The notes beneath the pieces were generated by a model. The model did no database searches. It saw nothing but the letters and a program-made list of their open reading frames with translations, and had not been told where the DNA came from. From an uncultured Chlorobiaceae bacterium (GTDB lineage: Bacteria > Bacteroidota > Chlorobiia > Chlorobiales > Chlorobiaceae), in NCBI GenBank assembly GCA_903836465.1, contig CAILRB010000030.1, positions 1 to 55,835 of the forward strand: a stretch of 55,835 nucleotides of DNA. Reading direction: 5' to 3'. The position numbers were made by a program, and so were the translations under genes. The stretch's first letter is position 1. The number at the start of each line of letters is the position of its first letter. Shown in pieces: positions 20,014 to 29,589 of this stretch.

Positions 20014-20493
20014 TCAGAAAGGCAGGTCATCCTTTTCGTTTTCAAGCATAGGTACTGATGGTTGAGAGCTTTGCGGCAGAGTATATGAGGAGTTCTGTGG
20101 GCGATCGTAAGCCTGCGAAACACCTTCATTGCTGTTTTGACCCCCGCCCTGTTCCCGCTGTCCGCCGAGCATCTGCATGTCGGAGCAGACAATCTCGGTT
20201 GCATACTTCTTTTCACCGCTTTTGGCATCGTCCCAGCTTCTGGTCTGCAAACGACCTTCAACGTAAACCTGTCGTCCTTTTTTCAGGTATTGGTTGCATA
20301 TTTCGGCGAGTTTCCCCCAGGTGATAATTCTGTGCCATTCGGTTCTCTCCTGCAAATTGCCATTGCTGTCCTTGAAATTTTCATTGGTAGCTAACGTAAA
20401 ATTGGCCACCGACTGACCGGAGGTTGTCGTCCTTAATTCAGGGTCGTTGCCGAGATGGCCGATCAGCATTACTTTGTTGAGTCCTTTTGCCAT
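20014..20493 (-). CDS. ssb: Single-stranded DNA-binding protein
   Basis: A 159-residue SSB that coats single-stranded DNA. The OB fold covers about residues 1-110 ([44 protein letters not shown]). A glycine/glutamine-rich linker follows. The acidic tail ending DDLPF recruits partner proteins and is canonical. An in-frame upstream extension reaches into the pyrK region, but the conserved start MAKGLNKV sets the beginning here. There is no clear Shine-Dalgarno. It lies between pyrK and holA on the same strand. The length is slightly short of E. coli SSB because the linker is shorter. Confidence 0.96.
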   Translation of the reverse strand: MAKGLNKVMLIGHLGNDPELRTTTSGQSVANFTLATNENFKDSNGNLQERTEWHRIITWGKLAEICNQYLKKGRQVYVEGRLQTRSWDDAKSGEKKYATEIVCSDMQMLGGQREQGGGQNSNEGVSQAYDRPQNSSYTLPQSSQPSVPMLENEKDDLPF

Positions 20494-20591
20494 AATAGTT
20501 GGAGATTCGTTGAAAAAGCGTTCGGGAAATATCTTCCCTTTATGGTAGTCATGATATATCCTTGCTTGTAATAATACAACAAATATACTTC

Positions 20592-21398
20592 TTATGCCAT
20601 AAATAGTTTTGCATCTATAACGGGACCTTCCCTGCAGAGGAGAATGCTTCGGATGCTTCCATCCGGATCCTTGACTTCGACGCTGCAGCCGTAGCAGATA
20701 CCGATGCCGCAACCCATCATTGATTCAAGTGAGATTTCACAAGGCAGGTGGTGTTCATGGCAGAACCTGGCAAGTGCTTTCAGCATTGGATTGGGGCCGC
20801 ATGCAAAAACTTTCAGGGCTCCCTCATGATTGAGATCGGGAAGCTCTGAGCGGAGCAAATCGACGACAGTGCCCTTGAATCCTGTTGAACCGTCATCTGT
20901 TGCAAACCGGCAGTTGGTAAGGTTTTGCGAGAGCAGGTCATCTTTCGATCTTCCTCCAATCAGGTTAATGACCTTTCGGCCTTCTGCTGCAAGTTTTTTT
21001 TCGAGAAAAAGCATGGGAGCCGTGCCGATTCCGCCGGAAACAAGCACTGCGGTCTGGAAGGTTTCGCTGTTTTGGTTGAAATGGTTTCCCAGTGGGCCGA
21101 GCACCATTACTGTTGAGCCCTCAGAGGTATCGCAGAAAAGAGTCGTGCTGGCACCTATTGATTTTACCATAATCTCGATGAGAGTTCCCCGGACGTCATG
21201 TATGGAAAATGGTCTTCTGAGTAGTGGCTGTGTTGCGTTATTAACCTTTATATTGACAAAGTTACCTGGGTTTGCCATAGCCGCAATTTCGGGGCATTCA
21301 AGGGTTATGATGCTGACATCACTGCTGATCCGGTATGTTTTGGCGACGGTTGCCCGGATATCGACTGGAGAGTTTGTTTCGAGCATAGTAAGGCTCAT
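20592..21398 (-). CDS. pyrK: Dihydroorotate dehydrogenase electron-transfer subunit
   Basis: A 268-residue iron-sulfur flavoprotein that passes electrons from the class 1B dihydroorotate dehydrogenase PyrD to NAD+ in pyrimidine synthesis. The FAD-binding motif RRPFSIHDV lies near residue 60 and the NAD-binding part has [17 protein letters not shown]. The C-terminal 2Fe-2S site has cysteines in [14 protein letters not shown] and a final LLCREGPV, the normal PyrK arrangement. PyrD is not in this window. The start could be the first ATG or the one five codons later (MLETN). It heads a minus-strand series pyrK-ssb-holA. A related sulfide dehydrogenase beta subunit is an alternative but less likely. 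Confidence 0.87.
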   Translation of the reverse strand: MSLTMLETNSPVDIRATVAKTYRISSDVSIITLECPEIAAMANPGNFVNIKVNNATQPLLRRPFSIHDVRGTLIEIMVKSIGASTTLFCDTSEGSTVMVLGPLGNHFNQNSETFQTAVLVSGGIGTAPMLFLEKKLAAEGRKVINLIGGRSKDDLLSQNLTNCRFATDDGSTGFKGTVVDLLRSELPDLNHEGALKVFACGPNPMLKALARFCHEHHLPCEISLESMMGCGIGICYGCSVEVKDPDGSIRSILLCREGPVIDAKLFMA

Positions 21399-21669
21399 TT
21401 ACAGATAGATAATAAATAAAGAACCTTAATTAAACGAGCAGAGAACTCATTTGCAAGCAGTTTTCGGCCATTGCCATTTAGTCGGCTTGTTCCAAAAGGA
21501 ATGCACTATTATTTTGGGGAGCGGCATAGCTCTGTGAAAAAGAAAATTTATAAGTATGGCCCGTTAAAATTAAAGTGTGTATGTTAGATCTTTTGTAGTG
21601 TCAGCTTAGAGTTATATCTTTAACTTTTTCTGATTTTTCCACTGTATTCCCAAATCCAAAGTTCGGTTC

Positions 21670-22896
21670 ATGCGTATTTTAACTTTTACAGGTAAAGGTG
21701 GGGTAGGTAAAACAAGTGTCTCTGCGGCTACGGCTGTCCGCTTGTCGGAGCTTGGCTATCGTACTCTCGTTCTTTCAACCGATCCGGCACATAGTCTGTC
21801 TGATTCGTTTAACCTGCCTCTTGGCGCAGAACCTACAAAGATTAAGGAGAATCTTCATGCCATTGAGGTCAATCCTTATGTTGATCTCAAGCAGAACTGG
21901 CAGTCTGTCCAGAAGTACTATACAAAGGTATTTATGGCTCAGGGCATTTCCGGGGTTATGGCAGATGAAATGACCATCCTGCCGGGGATGGAAGAGCTTT
22001 TTTCCCTCTTGAGAATAAAACGCTATAAAGCCTCCGGGCTTTATGATGTTCTTGTGCTTGATACGGCGCCTACAGGTGAAACCCTGCGCTTGCTCTCCCT
22101 TCCCGATACCCTTGCATGGGGCATGAAAGCGGTGAAAAACGTCAATAAGTATCTTATCAAGCCGTTGAGCAAGCCCCTTTCGAAAATGTCTGACAAAATT
22201 GCATTTTTTATCCCGCCGGCAGATGCTATTGAGTCGGTTGACCAGGTTTTTGATGAGCTGGAGGATATCCGCGAGATCCTCACCGATAATCAGAAATCGA
22301 CAGTGCGGCTGGTAATGAATGCTGAGAAAATGTCGATCAAGGAGACTATGCGAGCTCTCACCTATCTGAACCTCTATGGCTTCAAAGTGGATATGGTGCT
22401 TGTCAACAGGCTGCTTGATACGAACGAGGATAGTGGATATCTTGAAAACTGGAAAGCTATACAACAGAAATACCTCGGAGAAATAGAAGAAGGTTTTTCT
22501 CCGCTTCCGGTGAAAAAACTCAGAATGTATGAACAGGAAATTGTTGGCCTCAAGTCACTTGAGATGTTCGCCAGGGATATGTACGGTGATACCGATCCAT
22601 CTGATATGATGTATGATGAACCGCCGATAAAGTTTGTTCGTAGCGGTGATGTTTACGAGGTACAGTTAAAGCTGATGTTTGCAAATCCTGTAGATATCGA
22701 CGTATGGGTAACTGGCGATGAGTTGTTTGTACAAATTGGTAATCAGCGCAAAATCATTACGCTTCCGATCAGTCTGACGGGGTTGGAACCGGGTGATGCT
22801 GTCTTCAAAGACAAATGGCTTCACATACCCTTTGATCTTGATCGTCAAAACCACACGCGGTCACAAAAGGAACAAAAAGCGTACGATAGAGGATAA
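21670..22896 (+). CDS. ArsA/Get3-family ATPase upstream of csmC
   Basis: A 408-residue single-domain ArsA-family ATPase. The deviant Walker A motif KGGVGKTS is at about residues 9-16, a switch region DTAPTGETLRLL follows, and the LSTDPAHSLSD loop is intact. The C-terminus (about 325-395) is a small beta domain like the Hsp20-like tail found on bacterial ArsA-type proteins. There is no arsenic cluster nearby and no second ATPase half. Family members of the Get3 type act as targeting or chaperone ATPases for membrane proteins. Placement directly before the chlorosome genes, with a paralogue after them, suggests a chlorosome-related role (inference). No Shine-Dalgarno is obvious. Confidence 0.88.
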   Translation: MRILTFTGKGGVGKTSVSAATAVRLSELGYRTLVLSTDPAHSLSDSFNLPLGAEPTKIKENLHAIEVNPYVDLKQNWQSVQKYYTKVFMAQGISGVMADEMTILPGMEELFSLLRIKRYKASGLYDVLVLDTAPTGETLRLLSLPDTLAWGMKAVKNVNKYLIKPLSKPLSKMSDKIAFFIPPADAIESVDQVFDELEDIREILTDNQKSTVRLVMNAEKMSIKETMRALTYLNLYGFKVDMVLVNRLLDTNEDSGYLENWKAIQQKYLGEIEEGFSPLPVKKLRMYEQEIVGLKSLEMFARDMYGDTDPSDMMYDEPPIKFVRSGDVYEVQLKLMFANPVDIDVWVTGDELFVQIGNQRKIITLPISLTGLEPGDAVFKDKWLHIPFDLDRQNHTRSQKEQKAYDRG

Positions 22897-23008
22897 TGAC
22901 TTATTTGTTTTGATAGATATTTATGTTTAAATTTCACTAAAGTAATTCAGTTGGTTTTAATGTAACAGGGGCCTTGCTTTATAGAGCCTCACTTCAATGG
23001 AGAAAAAT

Positions 23009-23428
23009 ATGTCTGAGTCTTACCAGAAACTGCGTCATGATTTTAAAGAACTTGACTTTACTGATCGTCTAACCTTTCTCGCAGAAAGCGTGCTCTTAAC
23101 CGGGCAGAGCGCTGTTGTTGGCGGTCTGAATCTTGCAGGCAATCTCTTTGATACGGTTACCGGTACGGTGGGTGCTGTTATTGATGCTTCAGGTATTGGT
23201 AATCTGCTTGGCAGTACAGGTGGAGTTGTTGGTGAAACTATTGACAGAGTCGCCATTACCGTTAAAGACGCATCAAGAACTGCCAGTGCGTTGTATGTCA
23301 ACGCTGTTGAGACCGTTGAAAATGCGACAGGAAATGCCGCGACAGCCGTTGGTGATGCAGGGGTATCTGCATCTGAAGTCGTTAAGAATTTTGCAGGTTC
23401 CTTTCAGAAGGGACCGATAAGAAAATAA
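23009..23428 (+). CDS. csmC: Chlorosome envelope protein CsmC
   Basis: A 139-residue protein of the chlorosome envelope, the lipid monolayer that encloses the bacteriochlorophyll c/d/e aggregates. It is recognised by its N-terminal [11 protein letters not shown] segment, its glycine/alanine-rich centre with repeated small residues ([19 protein letters not shown]), and its position just before csmA, the order known for Chlorobaculum. An in-frame ATG four codons earlier exists. I choose the later one because GGAGA lies 5 bases in front of it and the protein then begins MSESYQ. The amphipathic middle probably lies on the envelope monolayer. It is likely cotranscribed with csmA. Confidence 0.93.
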   Translation: MSESYQKLRHDFKELDFTDRLTFLAESVLLTGQSAVVGGLNLAGNLFDTVTGTVGAVIDASGIGNLLGSTGGVVGETIDRVAITVKDASRTASALYVNAVETVENATGNAATAVGDAGVSASEVVKNFAGSFQKGPIRK

Positions 23429-23569
23429 GAGGATTTTTGTTTTTGCTGTTTGCTTCTGCTGAAAATGAAAATCTTTTTCTTGTTTTTGTTTTTTAATACC
23501 GTAAATTAATTGAAGAATGCTGTTTTAAATTTTGATAACTTTCCAATAATTAAATTTCGAGGAGGAACT

Positions 23570-23812
23570 ATGAGTGGTGGTGGAGTTTTTACCGATATCC
23601 TGGCCGCAGCCGGACGTATTTTTGAAGTCATGGTTGAAGGGCACTGGGAAACAGTAGGTATGTTGTTTGATTCTTTGGGCAAGGGCACGATGAGAATCAA
23701 TCGCAATGCTTATGGCAGCATGGGCGGAGGCACAAGCCTTCGTGGATCATCACCTGAAGTTTCAGGTTATGCTGTTCCTTCAAAAGCAGTTGAATCCAAG
23801 TTCGCCGAGTAA
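23570..23812 (+). CDS. csmA: Chlorosome baseplate protein CsmA precursor
   Basis: The CsmA proprotein, 80 residues here. It forms the paracrystalline baseplate that binds bacteriochlorophyll a and passes energy from the chlorosome to the FMO protein. The near-invariant sequence begins [20 protein letters not shown] and includes His25, the pigment ligand, in EGHW. The mature form is known to end after a ...SLRGS segment. Here the remaining 20 residues, starting SPEVSGYAV, would be removed. A consensus GGAGG at 23561-23565 gives strong translation. An in-frame upstream extension is ignored because it lacks family similarity. A terminator follows directly, fitting abundant csmA transcripts. Confidence 0.98.
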   Translation: MSGGGVFTDILAAAGRIFEVMVEGHWETVGMLFDSLGKGTMRINRNAYGSMGGGTSLRGSSPEVSGYAVPSKAVESKFAE

Positions 23813-23837
23813 GCATATCTGTTATGCTCTTTGCACA

Positions 23838-23873
23838 GGCAGTGAAAAGCTCAACACTTTCACTGCCTTTTTT
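23838..23873 (+). terminator. Rho-independent terminator after csmA
   Basis: The 10-bp arms GGCAGTGAAA (23838-23847) and TTTCACTGCC (23858-23867) are followed by six T residues. It separates the highly expressed csmCA unit from the next gene. Confidence 0.85.
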
Positions 23874-23987
23874 ATTTTCCCAAAAAGCCGACATCTCTCG
23901 ATTGATTGAGTAATTTCTGTTTATTATAAAATTTTTATAAATTTGATTTCAATCGGCTTGTAAGTATTAAGTGAATGGGTATGGGTA

Positions 23988-25511
23988 ATGGCTAATGTGT
24001 CTGTTTACGTTTCGGGTCAGACCGAACAGAGTGATGTAACTGAGTTTTTTCAGAAAGGCCTCATGAGTGCCGGTGAAAATCCCATTGCATTTTTTGAGGG
24101 TGTTTTTTATGAATCACATCAGGAACGAGTCGGTAATATTGCCTTTCAGGATTACCTGATCTATACCGACAAGGCTGTTTACCTCTGGGCAAGGGGTTTG
24201 AACAAGGATTACCTTGACAGGTTTAATCTTGGTTCGGTCTCTGTTAACAGCCGGAATAAAGATCATGATTTTGCGACGCTTAATCTTAAGATTCGGCGTG
24301 AGAACAAAGAGCCTGTCTATGTTATTTTTGATATGGTTGAACTGCGTGAGGCAGACTTGATGATTAGACTTCATACTCTCATTGAGTCTGTCATAGAAGA
24401 GCGCCTTGGCCTTAATTACCGAAAAAATCTTCCTGATGACGTCTCGGCACTTATTTTGCAGGGAGCAAGGGGAGTTTGTGTGCCTCAGGCAATTTCTTTC
24501 CGATATGAAGCACCTGATCCTGTTCAGCAGCAAAGTAATATTGGTTATGGCCAGGATCTGTTGGAGCAGTATAAAGCAAGTCTTGGTTATGCACCTGATG
24601 AGCGCTCCTCCCAACAGTCAGGAGAGCATAAACAGGAAGGATTTTCGCCGGCGGATGCCATAAAGGGAATTGAAAATATGCTTCCCACAGATCCGGCAAC
24701 ATTGAAAAGAATTGCTGGTTCAATAAAGGAGCTGATCGGAGATGCTCCGTTCAAGATTCGTGATCAGGTCAAAAGTGACCTGCAGCATGTTCCCGGCATG
24801 CTCACAGCCCTTAACGAACTGCTGAACAGCATAGCCGATAATCCTCAGGCTGAGCGCTTTGTCATAAATATTGTTAAAACTGCGGTCAGAAATGACGGGA
24901 TGATAGGATCGGTTGGAAAGTTGTTACGGCTTTCTTCCAGTTTTGGCGAGACCTCGAAGAGAAGGGCGCAAAGGCCTTCTCCAAAAGCTGATCATACCGA
25001 AGGAGATGATGACTTCCAGCAAGCCAGGCGTCGCAATGCAGATGACAGTGATGACTTTCCTAAAAGAAAGAGCGTTCACATCACAAGCGATGACGATATG
25101 ACCTTGAATGCGGATTGTTTCGGCAGCAATGATGCAAGGAGTGAAAAAGATAAGGGTTCAGTGGTCTCCGGTGAGAAAAAACTGAAAGAAGATAACCTTG
25201 AAGCAGTGCCGACACGTAAAAATATTACCATCAAATCTCTTGATGAAAACATACCTTCAATTGTGAAAAACATGATGAGTATGGATGATATTTCTTCAAA
25301 ATCAGTGGATACTGGCATACCTGGTGCCGTTGAAAGTGTTTCAAGAAAAAAAATAATGATCAGATCTGATTCGGAAACAGGCAATGTTCGGTCCCCTGAC
25401 AAGAATATTGCAGCAGTACATTCTGGTGATGATGCATCTGTCAACAAAACCTTTGATGCTGGCCGGCTTACTGGCCATGAACACGATACCGAAGGAGCAA
25501 CTCCTCCATAA
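23988..25511 (+). CDS. PH-like domain protein with disordered, motif-repeating tail
   Basis: A 507-residue protein of unknown function. Residues about 25-140 look like a bacterial PH-like domain ([30 protein letters not shown]). Residues 220-310 are helical. From about 320 on the chain is low-complexity, acidic/basic and rich in Ser and Asp. In that tail a short motif recurs three times: RKSVHITS (360-367), RKNITIKS (410-417) and RKKIMIRS (453-460). There is no signal peptide or membrane helix. It lies between csmA and the second ArsA-like gene, 48 bases before the latter, so a chlorosome-biogenesis role is possible. I cannot name the family. Confidence 0.65.
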   Translation: MANVSVYVSGQTEQSDVTEFFQKGLMSAGENPIAFFEGVFYESHQERVGNIAFQDYLIYTDKAVYLWARGLNKDYLDRFNLGSVSVNSRNKDHDFATLNLKIRRENKEPVYVIFDMVELREADLMIRLHTLIESVIEERLGLNYRKNLPDDVSALILQGARGVCVPQAISFRYEAPDPVQQQSNIGYGQDLLEQYKASLGYAPDERSSQQSGEHKQEGFSPADAIKGIENMLPTDPATLKRIAGSIKELIGDAPFKIRDQVKSDLQHVPGMLTALNELLNSIADNPQAERFVINIVKTAVRNDGMIGSVGKLLRLSSSFGETSKRRAQRPSPKADHTEGDDDFQQARRRNADDSDDFPKRKSVHITSDDDMTLNADCFGSNDARSEKDKGSVVSGEKKLKEDNLEAVPTRKNITIKSLDENIPSIVKNMMSMDDISSKSVDTGIPGAVESVSRKKIMIRSDSETGNVRSPDKNIAAVHSGDDASVNKTFDAGRLTGHEHDTEGATPP

Positions 25512-25558
25512 AATGCATTCAGTCAAGATCAAGTTCACTCAATAGTTTTATTATCAAC

Positions 25559-26713
25559 ATGAGAATTATTCTTTACTTGGGTAAAGGAGGGGTAGGAAAA
25601 ACTACCGTTTCAGCTTCATCTGCAACCGCAATTGCCCGACGAGGACAAAGGGTTTTGATTATGAGTACTGATGTCGCTCACAGTCTTGCCGATGCTTTGA
25701 ATGCTGAACTCTCTTCCACACCTGTAGAGGTTGAAAAAAATCTCTTTGCTATGGAGGTGAATGTTCTTGCAGAAATCAGGGAAAACTGGACGGAGCTCTA
25801 CTCCTATTTTTCATCGATTTTAATGCATGACGGTGCCAATGAAGTTGTTGCTGAAGAGCTTGCCATTATGCCCGGTATGGAGGAGATGATCAGTCTTCGC
25901 TATATCTGGAAAGCAGCCAAGTCAGGTAATTATGATGTCGTTGTTGTTGATGCCGCTCCAACCGGGGAGACCATGCGTTTGCTTGGTATGCCTGAATCTT
26001 ATGGCTGGTATGCTGATAAAATTGGTGGGTGGCATTCAAAAGCTATTGGTTTTGCCGCTCCTCTCCTGAGCAAGTTCATGCCGAAGAAAAATATCTTCAA
26101 GCTTATGCCTGAAGTGAATGCTCACATGAAGGAACTCCACGCTATGCTTCAGGATAAATCAATAACGACGTTCCGCGTTGTTCTTAATCCTGAAAATATG
26201 GTTATCAAGGAAGCCTTGCGGGTTCAGACCTACCTCAACCTCTTCGGCTATAAGCTTGATGCTGCTGTGGTCAACAAGATTCTTCCCTCAAGCTCCTCGG
26301 ACAGCTATCTGCAGAGTCTTATAGATATTCAGAGCAAATATCTCAAGGTGATTGAAAACTGTTTTTATCCTGTCCCTATTTTCAGAGTCAAACAGTCTAC
26401 AGCAGAAATTATCAATACCGACAGACTTTACGAGTTGAGCAAAGAAATGTTTGGCGACAAAAATCCTGCAGATATTCTTTACAGTAGTGACAAAACCCAG
26501 ATGCTGGAGAAAATTAACGGGAAATATGTTCTGAGCCTTTACCTGCCAAATGTTGAGGTGAAGAAGCTCAATGTGAATATCAAAGGCGATGAACTGCTGG
26601 TAGATATCAATAACTTTCGCAAAAGCATTATTCTTCCCAATGTGCTTGTAGGCCGAAAAACGGAAGGCGCTGATTTTATAGAAGGTAATCTCAACATTAC
26701 TTTTGCCAACTGA
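25559..26713 (+). CDS. Second ArsA/Get3-family ATPase downstream of csmA
   Basis: A 384-residue paralogue of the ATPase that precedes csmC. The Walker A motif KGGVGKTT, the [11 protein letters not shown] loop and the switch [13 protein letters not shown] are intact. As in the first copy, a C-terminal beta domain resembling an Hsp20-like fold ends the protein. It starts 48 bases after the PH-like gene and is probably cotranscribed with it. Two such ATPases bracketing chlorosome genes argue for a job in placing or maturing envelope proteins rather than arsenite efflux, but that is inference. A stem-loop follows the stop codon. Confidence 0.88.
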   Translation: MRIILYLGKGGVGKTTVSASSATAIARRGQRVLIMSTDVAHSLADALNAELSSTPVEVEKNLFAMEVNVLAEIRENWTELYSYFSSILMHDGANEVVAEELAIMPGMEEMISLRYIWKAAKSGNYDVVVVDAAPTGETMRLLGMPESYGWYADKIGGWHSKAIGFAAPLLSKFMPKKNIFKLMPEVNAHMKELHAMLQDKSITTFRVVLNPENMVIKEALRVQTYLNLFGYKLDAAVVNKILPSSSSDSYLQSLIDIQSKYLKVIENCFYPVPIFRVKQSTAEIINTDRLYELSKEMFGDKNPADILYSSDKTQMLEKINGKYVLSLYLPNVEVKKLNVNIKGDELLVDINNFRKSIILPNVLVGRKTEGADFIEGNLNITFAN

Positions 26714-26753
26714 GCGAACGCAGTCAGCTCTTTGTACGATATGGTAAGCTTGA

Positions 26754-26790
26754 AGAGGCGGACTCCTGTACAGGGAAATCCGTCTTTTTA
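26754..26790 (+). terminator. Terminator-like hairpin between arsA-like gene and folK
   Basis: AGAGGCGGA (26754-26762) pairs with TCCGTCTTT (26779-26787), allowing two G-U pairs. An inner CCTGTACAGG palindrome extends the stem, and five or more T residues follow. It overlaps the last codons of folK on the other strand. Confidence 0.6.
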
Positions 26791-27297
26791 TTTTATCTCT
26801 ACGCTTTTTTTTATCCTTACCAATACTGAGCGGTCAGGACAGCATTTGAGGAGCTGCTGAATGGTTTGCTGCATGACCGGATGCACAGGATTGGCAATGT
26901 CGAGCAGAGGGACAAGGACAAATTTTCGGCGATGAAGCTCTGTATGGGGTATTGAAAGTGTTTCGGAGTGGATGCCAGTGTTGTCATAAAGCAGAATGTC
27001 GAGGTCGATCACCCTCGGACTCCAACGAGAATAGGTGTCAGGGCGTCCTAATTCCTGTTCAATAGTTTTGCACTGCAGACGAAGCTCTTCCGGTGAAAAT
27101 GAGGTTTCCAGCAAGAGAACGCCGTTATAAAACCGATTTTGTTCAGTATCGCCAATTGGTTCGGTCATGTAAATTGATGACACGGCACATACTGATGTCT
27201 CATCAAGAAGAGCAAGACGGCTTACGGCCTCCTGAAGGTGGCAGAGGCGATCCCCGATATTGGAGCCAATCCCTATAAATACCTTATGAGCCCGCAT
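26788..27297 (-). CDS. folK: 6-hydroxymethyl-7,8-dihydropterin pyrophosphokinase
   Basis: A 169-residue HPPK, the kinase that transfers pyrophosphate from ATP to the pterin in folate synthesis. The N-terminus has VFIGIGSNIGDR. The family signature RWSPRVIDLDILLYD carries the Mg-binding aspartates, and the IPHTELHRRKFVLVPL segment is conserved. I start the protein at MRAHK, four bases after the folB stop codon. A longer in-frame start would overlap folB and lacks similarity. There is no Shine-Dalgarno, so translation is probably coupled to folB, which catalyses the preceding pathway step. Confidence 0.94.
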   Translation of the reverse strand: MRAHKVFIGIGSNIGDRLCHLQEAVSRLALLDETSVCAVSSIYMTEPIGDTEQNRFYNGVLLLETSFSPEELRLQCKTIEQELGRPDTYSRWSPRVIDLDILLYDNTGIHSETLSIPHTELHRRKFVLVPLLDIANPVHPVMQQTIQQLLKCCPDRSVLVRIKKSVEIK

Positions 27298-27301
27298 GAT
27301 T

Positions 27302-27679
27302 TCAGTGACGGGAGGTAGAGTAATCGGCTTCAGCATAATCGCAGATACCGTCAACGGGAGGATTGCGCTTGCGAACATTTATGGCGACTTTGTCGAGAAC
27401 CGAAAAATCTCTGAGGAGATCCTGGGCGATCTCATAGGCGACAGCTTCGATAAGAAAATATTTTTTCAGGGTTAGTGCAGCCTTTATTTTTCTGTAGACG
27501 GTGCCGTAATCCACAGTTTTGGCGATGTCATCGTGTATTGCTGCATCGGTGAAGTCGAAAGAGAGTTCTGCATCGACTTCATATTTTGCACCAACGGTAT
27601 GTTCTTCCTTTCGTACTCCGTGATGAGCATAAAAAACCATATTAACGAGCCGGACGCATGATTTGGCTTTCCGTTTCAT
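27302..27679 (-). CDS. folB: Dihydroneopterin aldolase
   Basis: A 125-residue FolB, which cleaves dihydroneopterin to 6-hydroxymethyldihydropterin, the substrate of the next gene's product. Family features are visible: [20 protein letters not shown] with the conserved Glu of the active site, TVDYGTVY, and the lysine in [14 protein letters not shown]. The start ATG overlaps the stop codon of the upstream YopX-like gene as TAATG, so ribosomes may re-initiate here. A longer reading frame exists upstream but runs through that gene. The folB-folK order matches the reaction order. Confidence 0.92.
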   Translation of the reverse strand: MKRKAKSCVRLVNMVFYAHHGVRKEEHTVGAKYEVDAELSFDFTDAAIHDDIAKTVDYGTVYRKIKAALTLKKYFLIEAVAYEIAQDLLRDFSVLDKVAINVRKRNPPVDGICDYAEADYSTSRH

Positions 27680-28014
27680 TATGACTTTGCCCTTTTTTCG
27701 TATTTGTTGCCGATAACCGTACATTCAGGCAAGCAATACCACAGAAGCATGTCGGCGTTCCCGTCATTCAAAACTTTAAAACTTCCAGCTTCAAAAACAA
27801 CTTCAACGATATAGTTTGCCCACTGTAAAAGATCTCCTTCATAAATTTCATGACCATCCTTGTCGTGCAGGCCGGTAAACTGAAGCCATTCGGAACGTTG
27901 TCTGAAATTAACAAAATCGACGTCTCGGTTATTTACTGTAGAGAAGCGCCAAATATTTTGCAGTGAGGCTACATCCTGAAATAATGCCTTAAATTTGATG
28001 TTATTGATATCCAT
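27679..28014 (-). CDS. YopX-like domain protein
   Basis: A 111-residue protein resembling the YopX family (named from Bacillus phage SPbeta). The typical segment is [22 protein letters not shown], shown here in pieces: [11 protein letters not shown] and [11 protein letters not shown] beta-rich region and a final VIGNKYE follow. I start at [10 protein letters not shown] because YopX proteins begin with a similar IKFRAW-type strand. A longer in-frame start would add 45 residues with a hydrophobic stretch. YopX genes are usually in prophages, yet no other phage gene is near, and this one is translationally coupled to folB. The function is unknown. Confidence 0.7.
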   Translation of the reverse strand: MDINNIKFKALFQDVASLQNIWRFSTVNNRDVDFVNFRQRSEWLQFTGLHDKDGHEIYEGDLLQWANYIVEVVFEAGSFKVLNDGNADMLLWYCLPECTVIGNKYEKRAKS

Positions 28015-28277
28015 ATCTTCGTAACCATAAAAAAGCCCCGAAACCGGGCAGCGCTTCGAGATTATTTTATAAATTGATAACCTGCCCTCTATCGATAACA
28101 AGAATACTAATAATATAACAATTCTCTCTCTCGTTCTACAATGAGGCATAAAATCACTCCTTGATGGAAAGTCGAGGGCTCTTGCATAACGGGTGGCCTT
28201 AAGACTCCAAAAAGAGTATAAAATTCACTACCTTTGTTGCATTGTACTTATTTTTCAACGTCTCAAGAGCGGCTATT

Positions 28278-29153
28278 ATGAACAGTACGCGTCACGATTT
28301 TTACGAGGGGTGCCGCGCAAGGGCTATTATGCTTGCCCTTGAAGAGGATCGTTATACAGGTGATATTACCACTTTGGCAACGATTAACCCCCTTCAGGAG
28401 GGTAGCGCGGTTATGAGAGCCAAAGAGAGCGGTGTTGTAGCTGGTCTTGATGTTGCCTTACAGGTTTTTGCTGCCTGTGATCCGGGACTTTCAATCCAAC
28501 TTTATCGCAGGGATGGAGAAGCTGTGCTTTGCGGTGAAATGATACTTGAAGCGACGGGCAAGCTGGCTCCTCTCCTTGTTGGAGAACGCACAGCACTTAA
28601 TTTTCTGCAGCGCATGTCAGGGATTGCGACCAGAACAAGGGTTTATGTTGATAAGGTAAGTCATACCGGGGTAAAAATTCTTGATACCCGGAAAACAGCC
28701 CCGGGGTTGCGCTATTTTGATAAAGAGGCAGTCAAAATTGGCGGAGGTCAAAACCACCGTTTCGGGCTCTTCGATTTGATCCTTATCAAGGATAACCATA
28801 TTGACGCTTCCGGTGGCATTGCTTCGGCTATTCGTCGTGCACAGATATACCGTGAGAAGCAACAACTTGATGTGAAGATCGAAACCGAGGTTCGTTCCAT
28901 GGATGAGTTGAGTAAAGCACTGGTCTGTTTACCGGATATTATTCTCCTTGATAACTTTACTACTGATCTGATGAAAGAGGCTGTCGATTATGTCAAAACC
29001 GCTTGCAGTACTGTTCTTCTTGAAGCCTCTGGTAATATAGGGATGCACAATGTGGTTGAGGTGGCTGAAACCGGCGTTGATTTTATTTCTATCGGTGAAC
29101 TGACGCACAGCGTCAAGGCTCTTGATCTTTCTATGACAATCAGGCTTGTCTGA
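28278..29153 (+). CDS. nadC: Nicotinate-nucleotide pyrophosphorylase
   Basis: A 291-residue quinolinate phosphoribosyltransferase that makes nicotinate mononucleotide from quinolinate and PRPP in NAD synthesis. The diagnostic region DTRKTAPGLRYFDKEAVKIGG, with its following GGQNHRFGL loop, is present from about residue 135. The KDNHI motif and the C-terminal EASGNIG strand complete the barrel. I use the ATG that gives MNSTRHDF; an upstream in-frame ATG would add 12 residues. It is followed 12 bases later by acpS on the same strand. nadA and nadB are not in the window. Confidence 0.95.
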   Translation: MNSTRHDFYEGCRARAIMLALEEDRYTGDITTLATINPLQEGSAVMRAKESGVVAGLDVALQVFAACDPGLSIQLYRRDGEAVLCGEMILEATGKLAPLLVGERTALNFLQRMSGIATRTRVYVDKVSHTGVKILDTRKTAPGLRYFDKEAVKIGGGQNHRFGLFDLILIKDNHIDASGGIASAIRRAQIYREKQQLDVKIETEVRSMDELSKALVCLPDIILLDNFTTDLMKEAVDYVKTACSTVLLEASGNIGMHNVVEVAETGVDFISIGELTHSVKALDLSMTIRLV

Positions 29154-29165
29154 ACCGGTGGAAAT

Positions 29166-29528
29166 ATGGAAGTTGGCATAGACATTGTTGATCTTGATCG
29201 GATTGAAACTCTGTACAGTCGCTATGGCATGAAGTTTCTGCAGCGGTTTCTTTCTGAAGAGGAGATTGCTCTCTGTTTACAGAAACCACAGGTGATTGCC
29301 AGTATTGCCGGTCGCTTCGCAGCCAAGGAGGCTGTTGTCAAGGCTCTTGGCACAGGGTTTTCCGGGGGGGTTCACTGGAAGAGTTTTGAGATCCTCAATA
29401 ATGAAAAGGGCAGGCCTTATGTGCGCCCAACTCTTGCGCAATGCATTCCTGCTGGCTGTTCCATCAAGGTTTCGATTGCCCACGACCGTCATGCTGCAGT
29501 TGCTACAGCACTGATTGAAGGGCTATAA
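29166..29528 (+). CDS. acpS: Holo-[acyl-carrier-protein] synthase
   Basis: A 120-residue AcpS that transfers 4'-phosphopantetheine from CoA to acyl carrier protein. The N-terminal GIDIVDLDRIE holds the metal-binding Asp. The second motif FAAKEAVVKALGTG holds the catalytic Glu and Lys. The length equals the trimeric AcpS class. The ATG lies 12 bases past nadC with GGTGGAAAT before it, so the two are likely an operon. A strong bidirectional terminator follows. Confidence 0.96.
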   Translation: MEVGIDIVDLDRIETLYSRYGMKFLQRFLSEEEIALCLQKPQVIASIAGRFAAKEAVVKALGTGFSGGVHWKSFEILNNEKGRPYVRPTLAQCIPAGCSIKVSIAHDRHAAVATALIEGL

Positions 29529-29530
29529 AA

Positions 29531-29570
29531 TCAAAAAAGCAGGAGTTCTTTAAAACTCCTGCTTTTTTGA
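29531..29570. terminator. Bidirectional terminator between acpS and tig
   Basis: Arms 29531-29547 and 29554-29570 are exact 17-bp reverse complements around a 6-base loop. The A6 and T6 runs at the stem base serve transcripts from both sides. It lies 2 bases after acpS and 19 bases after tig. Confidence 0.9.
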
Positions 29571-29589
29571 AATTGTGATTTTCGAAAAA

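Noticed and set aside
20494-20712. A 73-residue N-terminal extension of SSB
   Set aside because: It overlaps the pyrK 3' end, has no similarity to SSB, and the canonical SSB start MAKGLNKV is available.
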